64,000 nt of DNA from Dysidea avara. Taxonomy: Eukaryota; Porifera; Demospongiae; Dictyoceratida; Dysideidae. The stretch spans positions 21,341,399 to 21,405,398 of the forward strand of contig NC_089272.1 of NCBI RefSeq assembly GCF_963678975.1, read 5' to 3'. The notes below the pieces were generated by a model, which searched no databases, had not been told where the DNA came from, and saw only the letters and a program-made list of their open reading frames with translations. The position numbers and the translations under genes were made by a program. This document shows positions 58,301-64,000 of this stretch, one piece after another; within the stretch, counting starts at the first letter, position 1; each line of letters starts with the position of its first letter.

Positions 58301-59876
58301 TTCTTATTTCTGTAGATGCCCTTTTAAGAAGAAAGCTATTGGTAGTACTGCGATAATAAACAGTGCTGGCATTATTTTCAGTATCATCTTCAAAGAGGAA
58401 ACCACTACCACTACCTTTGTCATTCTCATCAACAAACAAGCTAGCATTAAACCAGTATGGTGCAATGAAACCAAAGCCACTGAATGGTAGTGGACGAGGA
58501 GGGAAATTATCACCATTAATAAATGAAAATGTTATGATGCCATTTGAGTTCATCTATGTGAAGTAATACATTAATACATGTACACATTTACAACACATAC
58601 AATATAATATGTGCTTTTGTAGTATGATACATGGGTGGATCAAAGGCTGCCACTAGTGTCACAAATCAGTTGTAAACAAATGGCTGTAACATGGCTAAGT
58701 ATACTTCCTTTTAACTGTAACTGGCTAAAATGTTAAACGGACCAGAAATAGATTTGCAAATGAACTGGTGCCTTAAATGTCTATTTACCACTTGAAAACA
58801 TTATCGAATGTTATAATGACAGCGGTAAGTACAAGCTTATATTGGCTTGAGCATGCTTTATAATTACATTCAAAGGCTTGTGCAAAAAATTATTGTTGAT
58901 ACTATAAGCTATACTAGAAATCCATAGTTCAGCTTGGCTTGAATGAGACAGTCTGTTTGCAAGTCTATCTCCAGTCCGTTCCACATTTTATTCATGTCCC
59001 TTTATGTAATCTAGCCTCTAATCAGTTCAAATTACAGAATGAAAGAAACCATGCACTGGCACCACCACCACAACAGTCACAATACAAAGCAATGAATTCA
59101 AAGCCTATGAGTAGCAATATCACTCTATTGACATCTTTGTGCTTACTTATCTCAATGAATGGGAATCAGAATGATTGTTGGGTTGAACCATCATTGATAC
59201 TGTATACGCACCACACACTCATTCTCTAACATTGAAACTATTATATTCCTACACTGTTCAGGAATGATTAAAATATAAAGCAGTACAATGGCTGGATTAA
59301 ATGACTCAATGATACACCATGCACCCACAAACAAACTAGTTATCAATGAATTAGCTACTAAGACAGTAAAATTGCTCCTTGGTTACAGTACTCAATGTTT
59401 TCTTGCTCCTTCCACGTTACAAGTGGGCCATCTTTGATCTACACACACCCCATACTACAAAACTGGCAGTCATAACACGCCCATTTTGTTTTGTAAACAC
59501 ACTGCCTTTGGGCCTGTGACACTCGGGTGTCATGTTAGAAATCAGATACTTACAGTATGCATAATATAAGAACCAGCAATCAAGACATCAACAAACAAAC
59601 AAACACTCTGTTTTTAATTAATATACTGTATGGCTAAGTATATGCAATATTGGTCTTTACAGAACATACATAGAAGAAACTTCTTGAGACTCCAAAAAAT
59701 GAAAATCTATCAGATGATATGAACCTTGAAAATTCTGAGTTAGGTAACATCAGATCACCTTCAGCAGTGCCAAAAGGATAAAATTGATCCAGTGGAATAC
59801 ACCACGAATATTGCGTTATCAATAATAAAGCAACTGCTATGCTTAACGACATCTTGAAATACCTGTTTGATGGCAT
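31108..59876 (-). CDS. Gene B: secreted NIDO / Ig / seven-vWA / CCP modular protein
   Basis: Thirty-one coding exons, all GT-AG, that join in one frame of 3536 codons plus TAG. Domain order equals gene A up to the Ig after vWA3 (exons 1-14); then exons 15-25 repeat exons 4-14, and exons 26-31 match gene A exons 15-20. The block is therefore a tandem internal duplication of 11 exons (about 11.7 kb), kept in frame because all these introns are phase 1. The junction intron (45866-48714) would splice exon 14 to exon 15 without a frame change. Alternative reading: two genes, the second (45865 to 31108) having lost its signal peptide and NIDO exons; I see no candidate signal-peptide exon in 45.9-48.7 kb, which favours a single gene. 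Role inferred as in gene A. Confidence 0.82.
31375..31650 (-). CDS. Gene B exon 30: I-set-like Ig domain 9
   Basis: Residues 3378-3469. LLLYCAAEGLPIP, VQWHGDG, VYTCIGRN. Confidence 0.9.
31651..32147. other. Gene B intron 29
   Basis: 497 bp; shorter than the gene A counterpart because most of the pogo-type MITE is deleted, leaving a CAGTGCTCCC end near 32039. Confidence 0.65.
32148..32453 (-). CDS. Gene B exon 29: Ig-like domain 8
   Basis: Residues 3276-3377. LQCNITT, MVWTTGN, EYQCEVV. The last base is C instead of G, changing the codon that spans the next junction. Confidence 0.9.
32533..33102 (-). CDS. Gene B exon 28: vWA4, degenerate MIDAS
   Basis: Residues 3086-3275. Same MIDAS losses as gene A vWA4: DSSFA for DxSxS and FTAGRS for TDG. 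Thr loop PTNTDTAL kept. The frame is intact, with only a handful of substitutions between A and B. Confidence 0.92.
33163..33300 (-). CDS. Gene B exon 27: Cys-rich module 3
   Basis: Residues 3040-3085: CYRSTLCSG, SECCNVLSGVAFN, QCRLCPTTG. Confidence 0.85.
33553..33885 (-). CDS. Gene B exon 26: Ig-like domain 7
   Basis: Residues 2929-3039. LDCTVTA, IQWFVIN, DYRCDVL; counterpart of gene A exon 15, present only once in gene B. Confidence 0.9.
34341..34440. mobile_element. 100-bp foldback MITE
   Basis: Outer arms TAGTTAGAGA / TCTCTAACTG and inner arms GATCTTCATG / CATGAAGATC surround AAAACCCGAGGCAAAGCC. No coding capacity. Confidence 0.7.
34585..35399. repeat. Composite repeat copy 1
   Basis: Starts AGTAGGGACCACAAAGGAGT; contains GCTTTCAGATC, TTCTACTGACTG, CTGACTGACTGA and GCCTTCAGACAAGC. 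Copy 2 lies at 35689-36793 and a diverged copy at 43135-43870. It has no long open frame; an ORF of about 67 codons near 34.8-35.0 kb is not conserved in copy 2. Confidence 0.78.
35400..35681. repeat. Foldback with AGTAGGGACCATAGCACATC arms
   Basis: Two arms of about 120 bp: CTAGAGTAGGGACCATAGCA inward to CAATAAGAA, and the inverted match ending TATGGTCCCTACTCTAG. Near-perfect pairing; the arms would form a long hairpin if transcribed. Confidence 0.85.
35689..36793. repeat. Composite repeat copy 2
   Basis: Same order of blocks as copy 1, interrupted by the TIR element at 35931-36245. Blocks such as TTTTCACTGTTCGAC and TTCATGGACTTACCAGTGTC align closely with copy 1. Confidence 0.78.
35931..36245. 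mobile_element. TIR element inside composite repeat copy 2
   Basis: Inverted ends GCCAGGCGAACTTGACTAAT and ATTACTTGTTTCTCATCC in complement; copy 1 lacks this insertion (uninterrupted at about 34830). The interior has an open stretch (about 35950-36138, plus strand) with protein-like composition, which may be a captured or transposase-derived fragment; I do not recognise it. Confidence 0.72.
36794..37087. repeat. Second foldback of the 35.4-kb type
   Basis: Arms start ACAAGTACGCAGAAAA and end TTTTCTGTGTACTTGT, with ACCATAGCACATCGAT inside. A diverged sister of the foldback at 35400-35681. Confidence 0.83.
37931..38242 (-). CDS. Gene B exon 25: Ig-like domain 6 prime
   Basis: Residues 2825-2928. 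DIVCTVT, LNWVG, GNYICNL; last exon of the duplicated block. A 4-kb intron loaded with repeats follows. Confidence 0.88.
38360..38935 (-). CDS. Gene B exon 24: vWA3 prime
   Basis: Residues 2633-2824. MIDAS DTTSS, FRTDTARAL, FITDGLS. Confidence 0.93.
39069..39206 (-). CDS. Gene B exon 23: Cys-rich module 2 prime
   Basis: Residues 2587-2632. Same plan as exon 12, with CYITNGCSG at the start. Confidence 0.85.
39272..39586 (-). CDS. Gene B exon 22: Ig-like domain 5 prime
   Basis: Residues 2482-2586. LQCNAFS, IIWTTGS, VYQCTVI. Confidence 0.9.
39587..39932. other. Gene B intron 21
   Basis: 346 bp; nothing beyond AT-rich sequence. Confidence 0.6.
39933..40262 (-). CDS. Gene B exon 21: Ig-like domain 4 prime
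   Basis: Residues 2372-2481. DLICSVT, LTWLDSDN, GNYTCNL. Confidence 0.9.
40346..40924 (-). CDS. Gene B exon 20: vWA2 prime
   Basis: Residues 2179-2371. MIDAS DTTRS retains DxTxS; Asp in ITDGRSDN. One residue longer than exon 9, at YVNSIFNTNT. The most divergent vWA2, and the closest to the plus-strand relic. Confidence 0.92.
40994..41167 (-). CDS. Gene B exon 19: Cys-rich module 1 prime
   Basis: Residues 2121-2178. The SFND micro-repeats have diverged (AFSDS in the middle unit); QCCFELSGASF and QCLVCPTTG retained. Confidence 0.85.
41168..41653. other. Gene B intron 18
   Basis: 486 bp; no coding signal, shorter than the 2.3-kb counterpart at 51901-54173, which has acquired two elements. Confidence 0.6.
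41654..41968 (-). CDS. Gene B exon 18: Ig-like domain 3 prime
   Basis: Residues 2016-2120. LNCTVIT, IIWSVDG, IYRCTVV; ends LDFFG, where the paralogs have LDFPG. Confidence 0.9.
42044..42376 (-). CDS. Gene B exon 17: Ig-like domain 2 prime
   Basis: Residues 1905-2015. Opens GGGGPIVSL; DVICSIT, LEWLN, GNYTCYS. Confidence 0.9.
42468..43046 (-). CDS. Gene B exon 16: vWA1 prime
   Basis: Residues 1712-1904. MIDAS DDSGS, GGTDTAGAL, ITDGRS all present. Confidence 0.92.
43135..43870. repeat. Diverged third copy of the composite repeat
   Basis: Shares TTCTACTGACT, GCCTTCAGGTGAG, GATTTTTTCACTGTTC and GGACTTTCCTTTGTCCTCCT with the copies at 34.6 and 35.7 kb but with many differences, so it is an older insertion. 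Confidence 0.65.
45155..45397. repeat. Foldback of about 240 bp
   Basis: Arms AATTTTAAGCTCAATTAGGG and CCCTAATTAAACTTAAAATT pair in inverted orientation around a loop near 45275-45290. Related in layout to the foldbacks at 35.4 and 36.8 kb (GGGATCATAG ends). Confidence 0.8.
45533..45865 (-). CDS. Gene B exon 15: Ig-like domain 1 prime
   Basis: Residues 1601-1711. Duplicate of exon 4: LRGITSRVDIIWRTGN, STYECEV. Acceptor TTGTAG|GTATTG keeps phase 1, so it can follow exon 14 in frame. Confidence 0.88.
47382..47485. repeat. Small palindromic repeat cluster
   Basis: AACGAGATATATGCACTG and CAGTGCATATAGCTCGTT pair, followed by AATGAGATATACACGCTGCC and a GTGCATATATCTCATTA match: two overlapping hairpins. 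Confidence 0.78.
47575..47850. mobile_element. 276-bp foldback element with TATATA ends
   Basis: Arms of about 125 bp, each containing two GTGATTGTGGGATT units (or the complement), bounded by TATATA on both sides. No coding capacity. Confidence 0.85.
48715..49026 (-). CDS. Gene B exon 14: Ig-like domain 6
   Basis: Residues 1497-1600. A-type Ig: DIVCTVT, LNWVE, GNYTCNL. Its donor (A|GTGAGTAC) opens the junction intron of the internal duplication. Confidence 0.88.
49132..49707 (-). CDS. Gene B exon 13: vWA3
   Basis: Residues 1305-1496. MIDAS DTTSS, FSTDTARAL, FITDGLS. Very similar to exon 24. Confidence 0.93.
49849..49986 (-). CDS. Gene B exon 12: Cys-rich module 2
   Basis: Residues 1259-1304: CYITSGCSG, DCCTKFSGVSYD, RCQPCP. 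Confidence 0.85.
50050..50364 (-). CDS. Gene B exon 11: Ig-like domain 5
   Basis: Residues 1154-1258. B-type Ig: LQCNAFS, IIWTTGN, VYQCTVI. Confidence 0.9.
50365..50699. other. Gene B intron 10
   Basis: 335 bp; no signal seen. Confidence 0.6.
50700..51029 (-). CDS. Gene B exon 10: Ig-like domain 4
   Basis: Residues 1044-1153. A-type Ig: DLICSVT, LTWLD, GNYTCDL. Confidence 0.9.
51094..51669 (-). CDS. Gene B exon 9: vWA2
   Basis: Residues 852-1043. MIDAS DTTSS, FNTNTANAL, ITDGRSDN. Differs from gene A vWA2 at about five residues, but from its own tandem duplicate (exon 20) at roughly seventeen, pointing to gene conversion between A and B. Confidence 0.93.
51727..51900 (-). CDS. Gene B exon 8: Cys-rich module 1
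   Basis: Residues 794-851. Carries the triple SFND micro-repeat and QCCFELSGVSY exactly as in gene A. Confidence 0.85.
52190..52620. mobile_element. 431-bp hAT-like MITE
   Basis: Ends CAGTGTAGGG and CCCAACACTG, interior of repeated GCGTTACTGTAATATTATTA blocks. Flanked by TTCATCTG / TCCATCTG, an 8-bp target duplication with one difference. Gene A has the uninserted site TCCCACCTG at about 8447. Confidence 0.83.
53090..54133. mobile_element. 1-kb TIR element, AGGGGTGTCA ends
   Basis: Inverted ends AAGGGTGTCATCAGAGTA and TACTCTGACACCCCT. Absent from gene A intron 7. Contains a nested foldback (53406-53560), an AGCT run near 53984-54000 and a GGGGCATGCCCC palindrome. No recognisable transposase. 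Confidence 0.75.
53406..53560. repeat. Foldback nested in the 1-kb element
   Basis: Arms from TGTAATTGGACAGATGG to ATTGTAAACAGGAA, with the inverted match ending CCATCCATCCTATTACA; loop of about 30 bases. Confidence 0.82.
54174..54488 (-). CDS. Gene B exon 7: Ig-like domain 3
   Basis: Residues 689-793. B-type Ig, LDCTVIT, IIWSVDG, TYQCTVV. Confidence 0.9.
54572..54907 (-). CDS. Gene B exon 6: Ig-like domain 2
   Basis: Residues 577-688. A-type Ig; opens GSAGGP, one residue longer than the GGGGP start of its paralogs. SYSCYS replaces NYTCYS. Confidence 0.9.
54987..55565 (-). CDS. Gene B exon 5: vWA1
   Basis: Residues 384-576. MIDAS DDSGS, Thr in GGTDTARAL, Asp in ITDGRS. Closer to exon 16 (vWA1') than to gene A vWA1, for example GRSRF and ESFARIQF. 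Confidence 0.93.
55566..57230. other. Gene B intron 4 (1.7 kb)
   Basis: No coding signal. Contains a perfect 18-bp inverted repeat (55816-55921) and the segment that is inverted relative to gene A (55645-56020). Confidence 0.65.
55816..55921. repeat. Hairpin with 18-bp perfect arms
   Basis: AGTGCAGGAACTTCAACC and its exact complement GGTTGAAGTTCCTGCACT, about 70 bp apart, extended inward imperfectly. Confidence 0.85.
57231..57563 (-). CDS. Gene B exon 4: Ig-like domain 1
   Basis: Residues 273-383. B-type Ig, RGITSRVDIIWRTGD, STYECEV. First member of the duplicated block. Confidence 0.9.
57564..57885. other. Gene B intron 3
   Basis: 322 bp; nothing seen. Confidence 0.6.
57886..58153 (-). 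CDS. Gene B exon 3: NIDO, second part
   Basis: Residues 184-272. Nearly identical to the gene A exon; shifts phase from 0 to 1. Confidence 0.9.
58212..58553 (-). CDS. Gene B exon 2: NIDO, first part
   Basis: Residues 70-183. Two codons longer than in gene A, owing to an extra Gly-Ser in the KGSGSGF stretch. FGFIAPYWF and FIATWDI are conserved. Confidence 0.9.
58554..59669. other. Gene B intron 1
   Basis: 1.1 kb, collinear with gene A intron 1; no coding signal. Confidence 0.65.
59670..59876 (-). CDS. Gene B exon 1: signal peptide and start of NIDO
   Basis: Residues 1-69: MPSNRYFK, hydrophobic core LSIAVALLLI, then YPFGTAEGDLMLP. The alternative Met lies at 59852. Donor TAT|GTATGT as in gene A. 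Confidence 0.85.
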
Positions 59877-59951
59877 GCACAATATAAAGATGTAAAGTGT
59901 ACATGCACACACATAATTACACAGTATTCACACTCACATGCCCGCACACAT

Positions 59952-59952
<1 letters not shown>

Positions 59953-59990
<38 letters not shown>
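59953..59990. repeat. (CA)n microsatellite
   Basis: About 19 uninterrupted CA units, just upstream of the gene B signal-peptide exon. Confidence 0.9.
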
Positions 59991-59993
<3 letters not shown>

Positions 59994-60720
59994 AAACATG
60001 AGTATTTCTTTACAGAAAATATACCTATATACAATACACACCATTACTGTCAATACTGTACCTTTCACATTACTTATGTATATAGACGATAACACAAAAT
60101 ATTAAGAACTTTTATAACAAACCAGGGTTACAACATGGGTTCTTGCAAGGGGCTACAATAATCCTTACAAAGTAGTAATCATAGAAAGTGGAATACTTAT
60201 ATGTCTGCCTAGACATTTTTTACATACGTATACACAGTGATACACTATTTGGAATTTGTTTGTGCTCCCCTGGGCTCACATACATACAGGCATACACATG
60301 TACTGTAAGTATATACACATACACAAAACCTCTGGCAGCTGTGCAAAACTGCAGCTACTGACCACCAGATGAGCCAGCACAAAGATATCTGTGCAATACT
60401 CAGACACTTACAAGTAAATCCATTGGAGTAGGAGGCTCAGAGATAGAGGTTGCAGAACCCAAAGTTTTCATAATTATTAAGGAAGACAAGGACAGTTGGG
60501 CATTTGCTTCCCTAGTTGACACCAGGACACCACATCTCCATTAGGCAGCCAGATAGACTGAAGCAATATAAGTAAAATTTCTCACTCAGGGAAACAACAC
60601 AGCAATTGGGCATCATAGAGCATCAAGTCTGTAACCTTGTGATTACCAGGCCAGTGCTCTAACCACTTGAATATATATATATATGCAGCCTTACAAACTT
60701 ATATACACATACATACACAG

Positions 60721-60880
60721 ATACATACATACATACATACATACATACATACATACATACATACATACATACATACATACATACATACATACATACATAC
60801 ATACATACATACATACATACATACATACATACATACATACATACATACATACATACATACATACATACATACATACATAC
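60721..60880. repeat. (ACAT)n microsatellite, 40 units
   Basis: 160 bp of uninterrupted tetranucleotide repeat. The matching place upstream of gene A (about 16240-16280) has only a few imperfect ACAT/ACAC units. Open frames across it are artefacts. Confidence 0.95.
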
Positions 60881-61864
60881 AGGTACACACAGAGGCTAAA
60901 AAAAAAGAAGCACCCTGACTATGAAAATGCTATTTGCAGCAGGACGAGTATTTTTAGTGAACCCTAAATACAATCAAATTCCCAAATACCCATGGCTTAA
61001 GCAATAGAATTCCCTATGCAGTGGTATGTGTACAGCTAAGCATCACATGTTAACTTGACACACCACCAAGTTTATGTCACATGTAAATAAAGTCAGTGGA
61101 ATTCTATAAGAAGTATGTAATTATCTATGTCTTGCTGGCTGAGATTTTAAGTGGTCAGGCCATCCATGGACTAAAATGGAAATCATAATTATGCACAGTA
61201 CTTTTTATTGATCTGATTAAACTTTAAATCCATATTTTGGTAAACCATACATTTGGGTACATGCAAAAATTGTGGGAATTCTCATTCAGAGATTTTTAAA
61301 AATTAATTTTTGTACATTTTGATAACATAACTATACAGCCTTCTTGCTATGAAATTTCATACCCATAGCTTCCCTTTTTCTAGGAGATATACTCAAATAT
61401 ATCAAACCATGTAGTAGTTTCATGACACCAATTAACTTGCGAATTGGGTGATTTGTTCATTCCTAAAGCCAAACATTTTCTTGTCTTTAGACAATAATAC
61501 AAGCGATTCAATGAGGAAAGGCACACAGAACACATGATTAGGATCTTTTTTATCCATTTTAGATTGTAGGAATGTAAATCTTTGTCAACAAAGTGATTTG
61601 TCATTAATTTGTCATTAATTTGTCACACCTTATCACTATACAGTACTATAAACTGATACAAAAACATATATATTAGACAATAAATCACCCATATCTTTGG
61701 AATGCATCACACAAGGTAGATAACCACTCAGTGCTTCATTGTAGCTATGAAATAGAAATTTGACCAACGTGCCAAAATGTATGGTTTTTAAAAATAGGGT
61801 CACAAATCAGAGATTATCTGCTTTCACGTGATACTCAACTTCATGTGAATAAGCACATGTAGCA

Positions 61865-61950
61865 TCCAAAGTAGGGGAGTCTGAGAGCATGCTCCCACAG
61901 GGAAATTTTTGAAAATAAATGCCCTGAAATAGTATCTGGAGGCTATTTTA
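61865..61950. repeat. Paralogous copy of the 16665 repeat
   Basis: Same order of blocks (GGGGAGTCTG, GGGAAATTTTTGAAAATAAA, ATCTGGAGGCTATT) upstream of gene B. Confidence 0.65.
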
Positions 61951-62037
61951 CATGTAAAGTCTCTTTCTGTTGTTTGTTAGCATCAAGGATATATCCAATT
62001 AATTCAGTTTTCATTAGCTAATTTTACTTTCATGATA

Positions 62038-62257
62038 CAGTGGAACCTTAATTATCCAAACTAATTGGGGGAAAGGGTGTTCATATAATCAAATAGTATG
62101 TAAAATCAAACATTCATACATTTATACACAGAGTTTTACTCACCTACTCTAATAAAGCAAACACTTGTTGACAAAATACCCTAATTGAGCAGTTGATTTG
62201 GCATTTGGATAATTGAGAGTTTGGTTAATCAGTGTTTGGATAATCGAGGTTCCACTC
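62038..62257. mobile_element. pogo/Tigger-type MITE with empty site in gene A flank
   Basis: Ends CAGTGGAACCTTAATTATCC and GGATAATCGAGGTTCCACT, flanked by TA. Gene A's upstream region reads CATGATACAAAAATATTC at 16853-16870, the uninserted sequence, so the insertion is later than the duplication. Confidence 0.85.
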
Positions 62258-63003
62258 TACAAAATATTCTGAAAGTCTTTGAGATACAGAAACAATTTTG
62301 AATTGATATTGCTAATGCATGACATGCATGATCAATTAGCCCAATGCCATGCAGATGGCTCACTGGAACTTTTGAAAAGTAAAATATAGATGTAATGACT
62401 TCAACCAAGCAGTGTAATTACAACAGTGGCAATATGCAATACTGAATGCTCTATTAAAGTATCGTTTCAATGTTTTTGCAGCTGAAAGTGGTGCCAATGT
62501 CTTGCTCTGACTGTTTTGTATAGTATATGAAACTATGACCAGAAGAAGTATTACAAGGCTGTTGAACATGCATTGATTTGAAAAGGTAATTCTCACAACC
62601 AAGTCACTATAGATGTACAGTAGTAGAAGAAAATACATACATAATTTTTAATTGTAAGTAAATACAAATAATTAAACAGCACTTCAGTAGTAAGAGTACA
62701 ACAGATTAAATACGGTGGGAATATTTATTGGGCAATAACACTATACTTGAATTGAATCCATAAGTAAGTGTACTCATGTATCGGACTACATACCTCTTTC
62801 CCAAAAATATACATTTATGATTATAAGGAATCACTCATTGCACTTCAGCCCACCATGGTCTAGACAGTTACTCAACAAATTAATATGTGGGTGTACACAT
62901 GATAAAATGATATATGTGGCTTCCTATACAAACTGAAGCCATGCTATGCATTAAGGTTTATATGGCTTGCATACATAACCAACACAATAACTATTACTGT
63001 ATG

Positions 63004-63643
63004 GGTAGGTAAATACAGTGGACCTGGGGACCAAGGAACCCACAGGGATCCAACTCTTCTTGGAATTTTATACACTTCACAATATTCCATACTTATACTA
63101 GGTACCTCTGCAAGTACACTGTAGTCTTGCATAGCCAATCTACTTTTCCCTATCACGGTGTCTCACATGATGTTTAAACCTATTAGTGCCTCTGAAAGTG
63201 TCTGAAGCTGATTGCATTCGCCTGCAGCACAATGAGCACACTAGCCTATTATGTCACCTAGCTACTAACACTGTGCAAACAAATATTTCAGCGAAATGGT
63301 GATCACTAGCTAACCAAGCAAGCAGCTCAACAACCAGACTACATACAGCATGGTGCATTAGCACAATGTTTCTAAACTTTGGTAGTTAGGTGACATAATA
63401 GACTAATATGCTCATTGTGCAGCAGGCAAGTGGCCTATATATGCAGTTGGCTTCAGACACTTTTCAGAGGCTCTAATACAGGTTTAAACATCATGTGTGA
63501 GACACCGTGTCGAGAAAAAAGTGGATTGGCCATCCAAGACCACTTGCAGTGTTACCATAAAATATTGTGAAGTGTCCAAGAAGAGTTGGATCTCTGTGGG
63601 TCCCCTAGTCCTGGGTCCTTGGGTCCATTGTTTTTACATACTC
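63004..63643. mobile_element. 640-bp foldback element with 10-bp target duplication
   Basis: Two arms of about 240 bp (63004-63260 and 63385-63643) are inverted copies, including GTGTCTCACATGATGTTTAAAC and its complement. Flanked by TTACTGTATG on both sides (62994-63003, 63644-63653). Gene A's upstream region has a single TTACTGTATG at 17852-17861: the empty site. No coding capacity. Confidence 0.85.
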
Positions 63644-64000
63644 TTACTGTATGTACTAACTTAAATATGGAGGTAGCCATGCATGATTTAATTTTGCATC
63701 ATGAATTTACTACTAAGGAAAGTAATATACAGCATTTTGATCTTTTGTCCATAATCATAATAACACAGTGGAAAATTCATAAGACACTTTCTGTAACAAC
63801 TTTAAACAGGCTGTAGGACCAGGTGTCCTACAGATCTTCAGCACTTGTGCTGTAAAGCCTTAATAAATAATAAAAAATAATAAGGATCAATGTCTTATAG
63901 AGTATCTAATGACATTGTTGATACTGCATTTGTAATGGCATGCACTTTCAGGTTCATTCTTTTGTACATATACAAGGGGTTATTTTCACTGTGGTGTTAA

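Larger units (their letters stand above)
59877..64000. other. Upstream region of gene B
   Basis: No supported gene. Collinear with 15.4-17.9 kb upstream of gene A, interrupted by element insertions. Contains a (CA)n run, a long (ACAT)n run, a pogo-type MITE and a foldback element. No promoter motif placed. Confidence 0.65.

Noticed and set aside
60659-60967. Open frames encoding Tyr-Ile-His-Thr or Met-Tyr-Val-Cys repeats
   Set aside because: Translation of the (ACAT)n microsatellite; no coding evidence.
1-64000. tRNA or rRNA genes
   Set aside because: No cloverleaf or conserved rRNA segment was noticed by eye; a tRNAscan or Infernal run would settle this.

Overview
The window is AT-rich eukaryotic DNA from an animal. 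Its genes are split into many small GT-AG exons, each carrying one extracellular domain (NIDO, Ig-like, von Willebrand factor A, Cys-rich, sushi/CCP). The rest is packed with MITEs, foldback elements, microsatellites and one LTR retrotransposon. The domain mix and compact introns suggest a basal metazoan, most likely a demosponge, but this is inferred from style and not from a species marker.

Two large paralogous genes lie head to tail on the minus strand. Gene A (15374 down to 1470, 20 exons, predicted 2205 residues) encodes signal peptide, NIDO, Ig, vWA1, Ig, Ig, Cys, vWA2, Ig, Ig, Cys, vWA3, Ig, Ig, Cys, vWA4, Ig, Ig and CCP. Gene B (59876 down to 31108, 31 exons, predicted 3536 residues) has the same plan, but the 11-exon block Ig-vWA1 through the Ig after vWA3 occurs twice in tandem, giving seven vWA domains. 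From the third coding exon on, every exon boundary is phase 1, so the internal duplication keeps the reading frame. No membrane segment is seen after the signal peptide, so both products look like secreted multi-domain adhesion or recognition proteins. The function is inferred, not shown.

Between them (about 15.4-31.1 kb) lies a plus-strand relic of a third copy: a broken vWA2 exon (20603-20917) and the next Ig exon (26695-26727 plus 29910-30217). In the functional genes these two exons are about 90 bp apart. Here about 5.8 kb of nested mobile elements separates them, and an internally deleted BEL/Pao-like LTR retrotransposon (26728-29904, TSD TCCTC) sits inside the Ig exon's first bases. The 20.9-26.7 kb part is a nest of foldback and TIR elements, with a GC-rich 39-bp minisatellite.

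The segmental duplication that made A and B includes about 3 kb of upstream DNA. Comparing the copies shows later events in B: a pogo-type MITE, a hAT-type MITE, a 1-kb TIR element and a 640-bp foldback element, each with a recognisable empty site in A. There is also a local intron inversion, a (ACAT)n expansion and a composite repeat insertion in an intron. The fourth vWA domain of both genes has lost metal-binding (MIDAS) residues while its frame and splice sites are intact.
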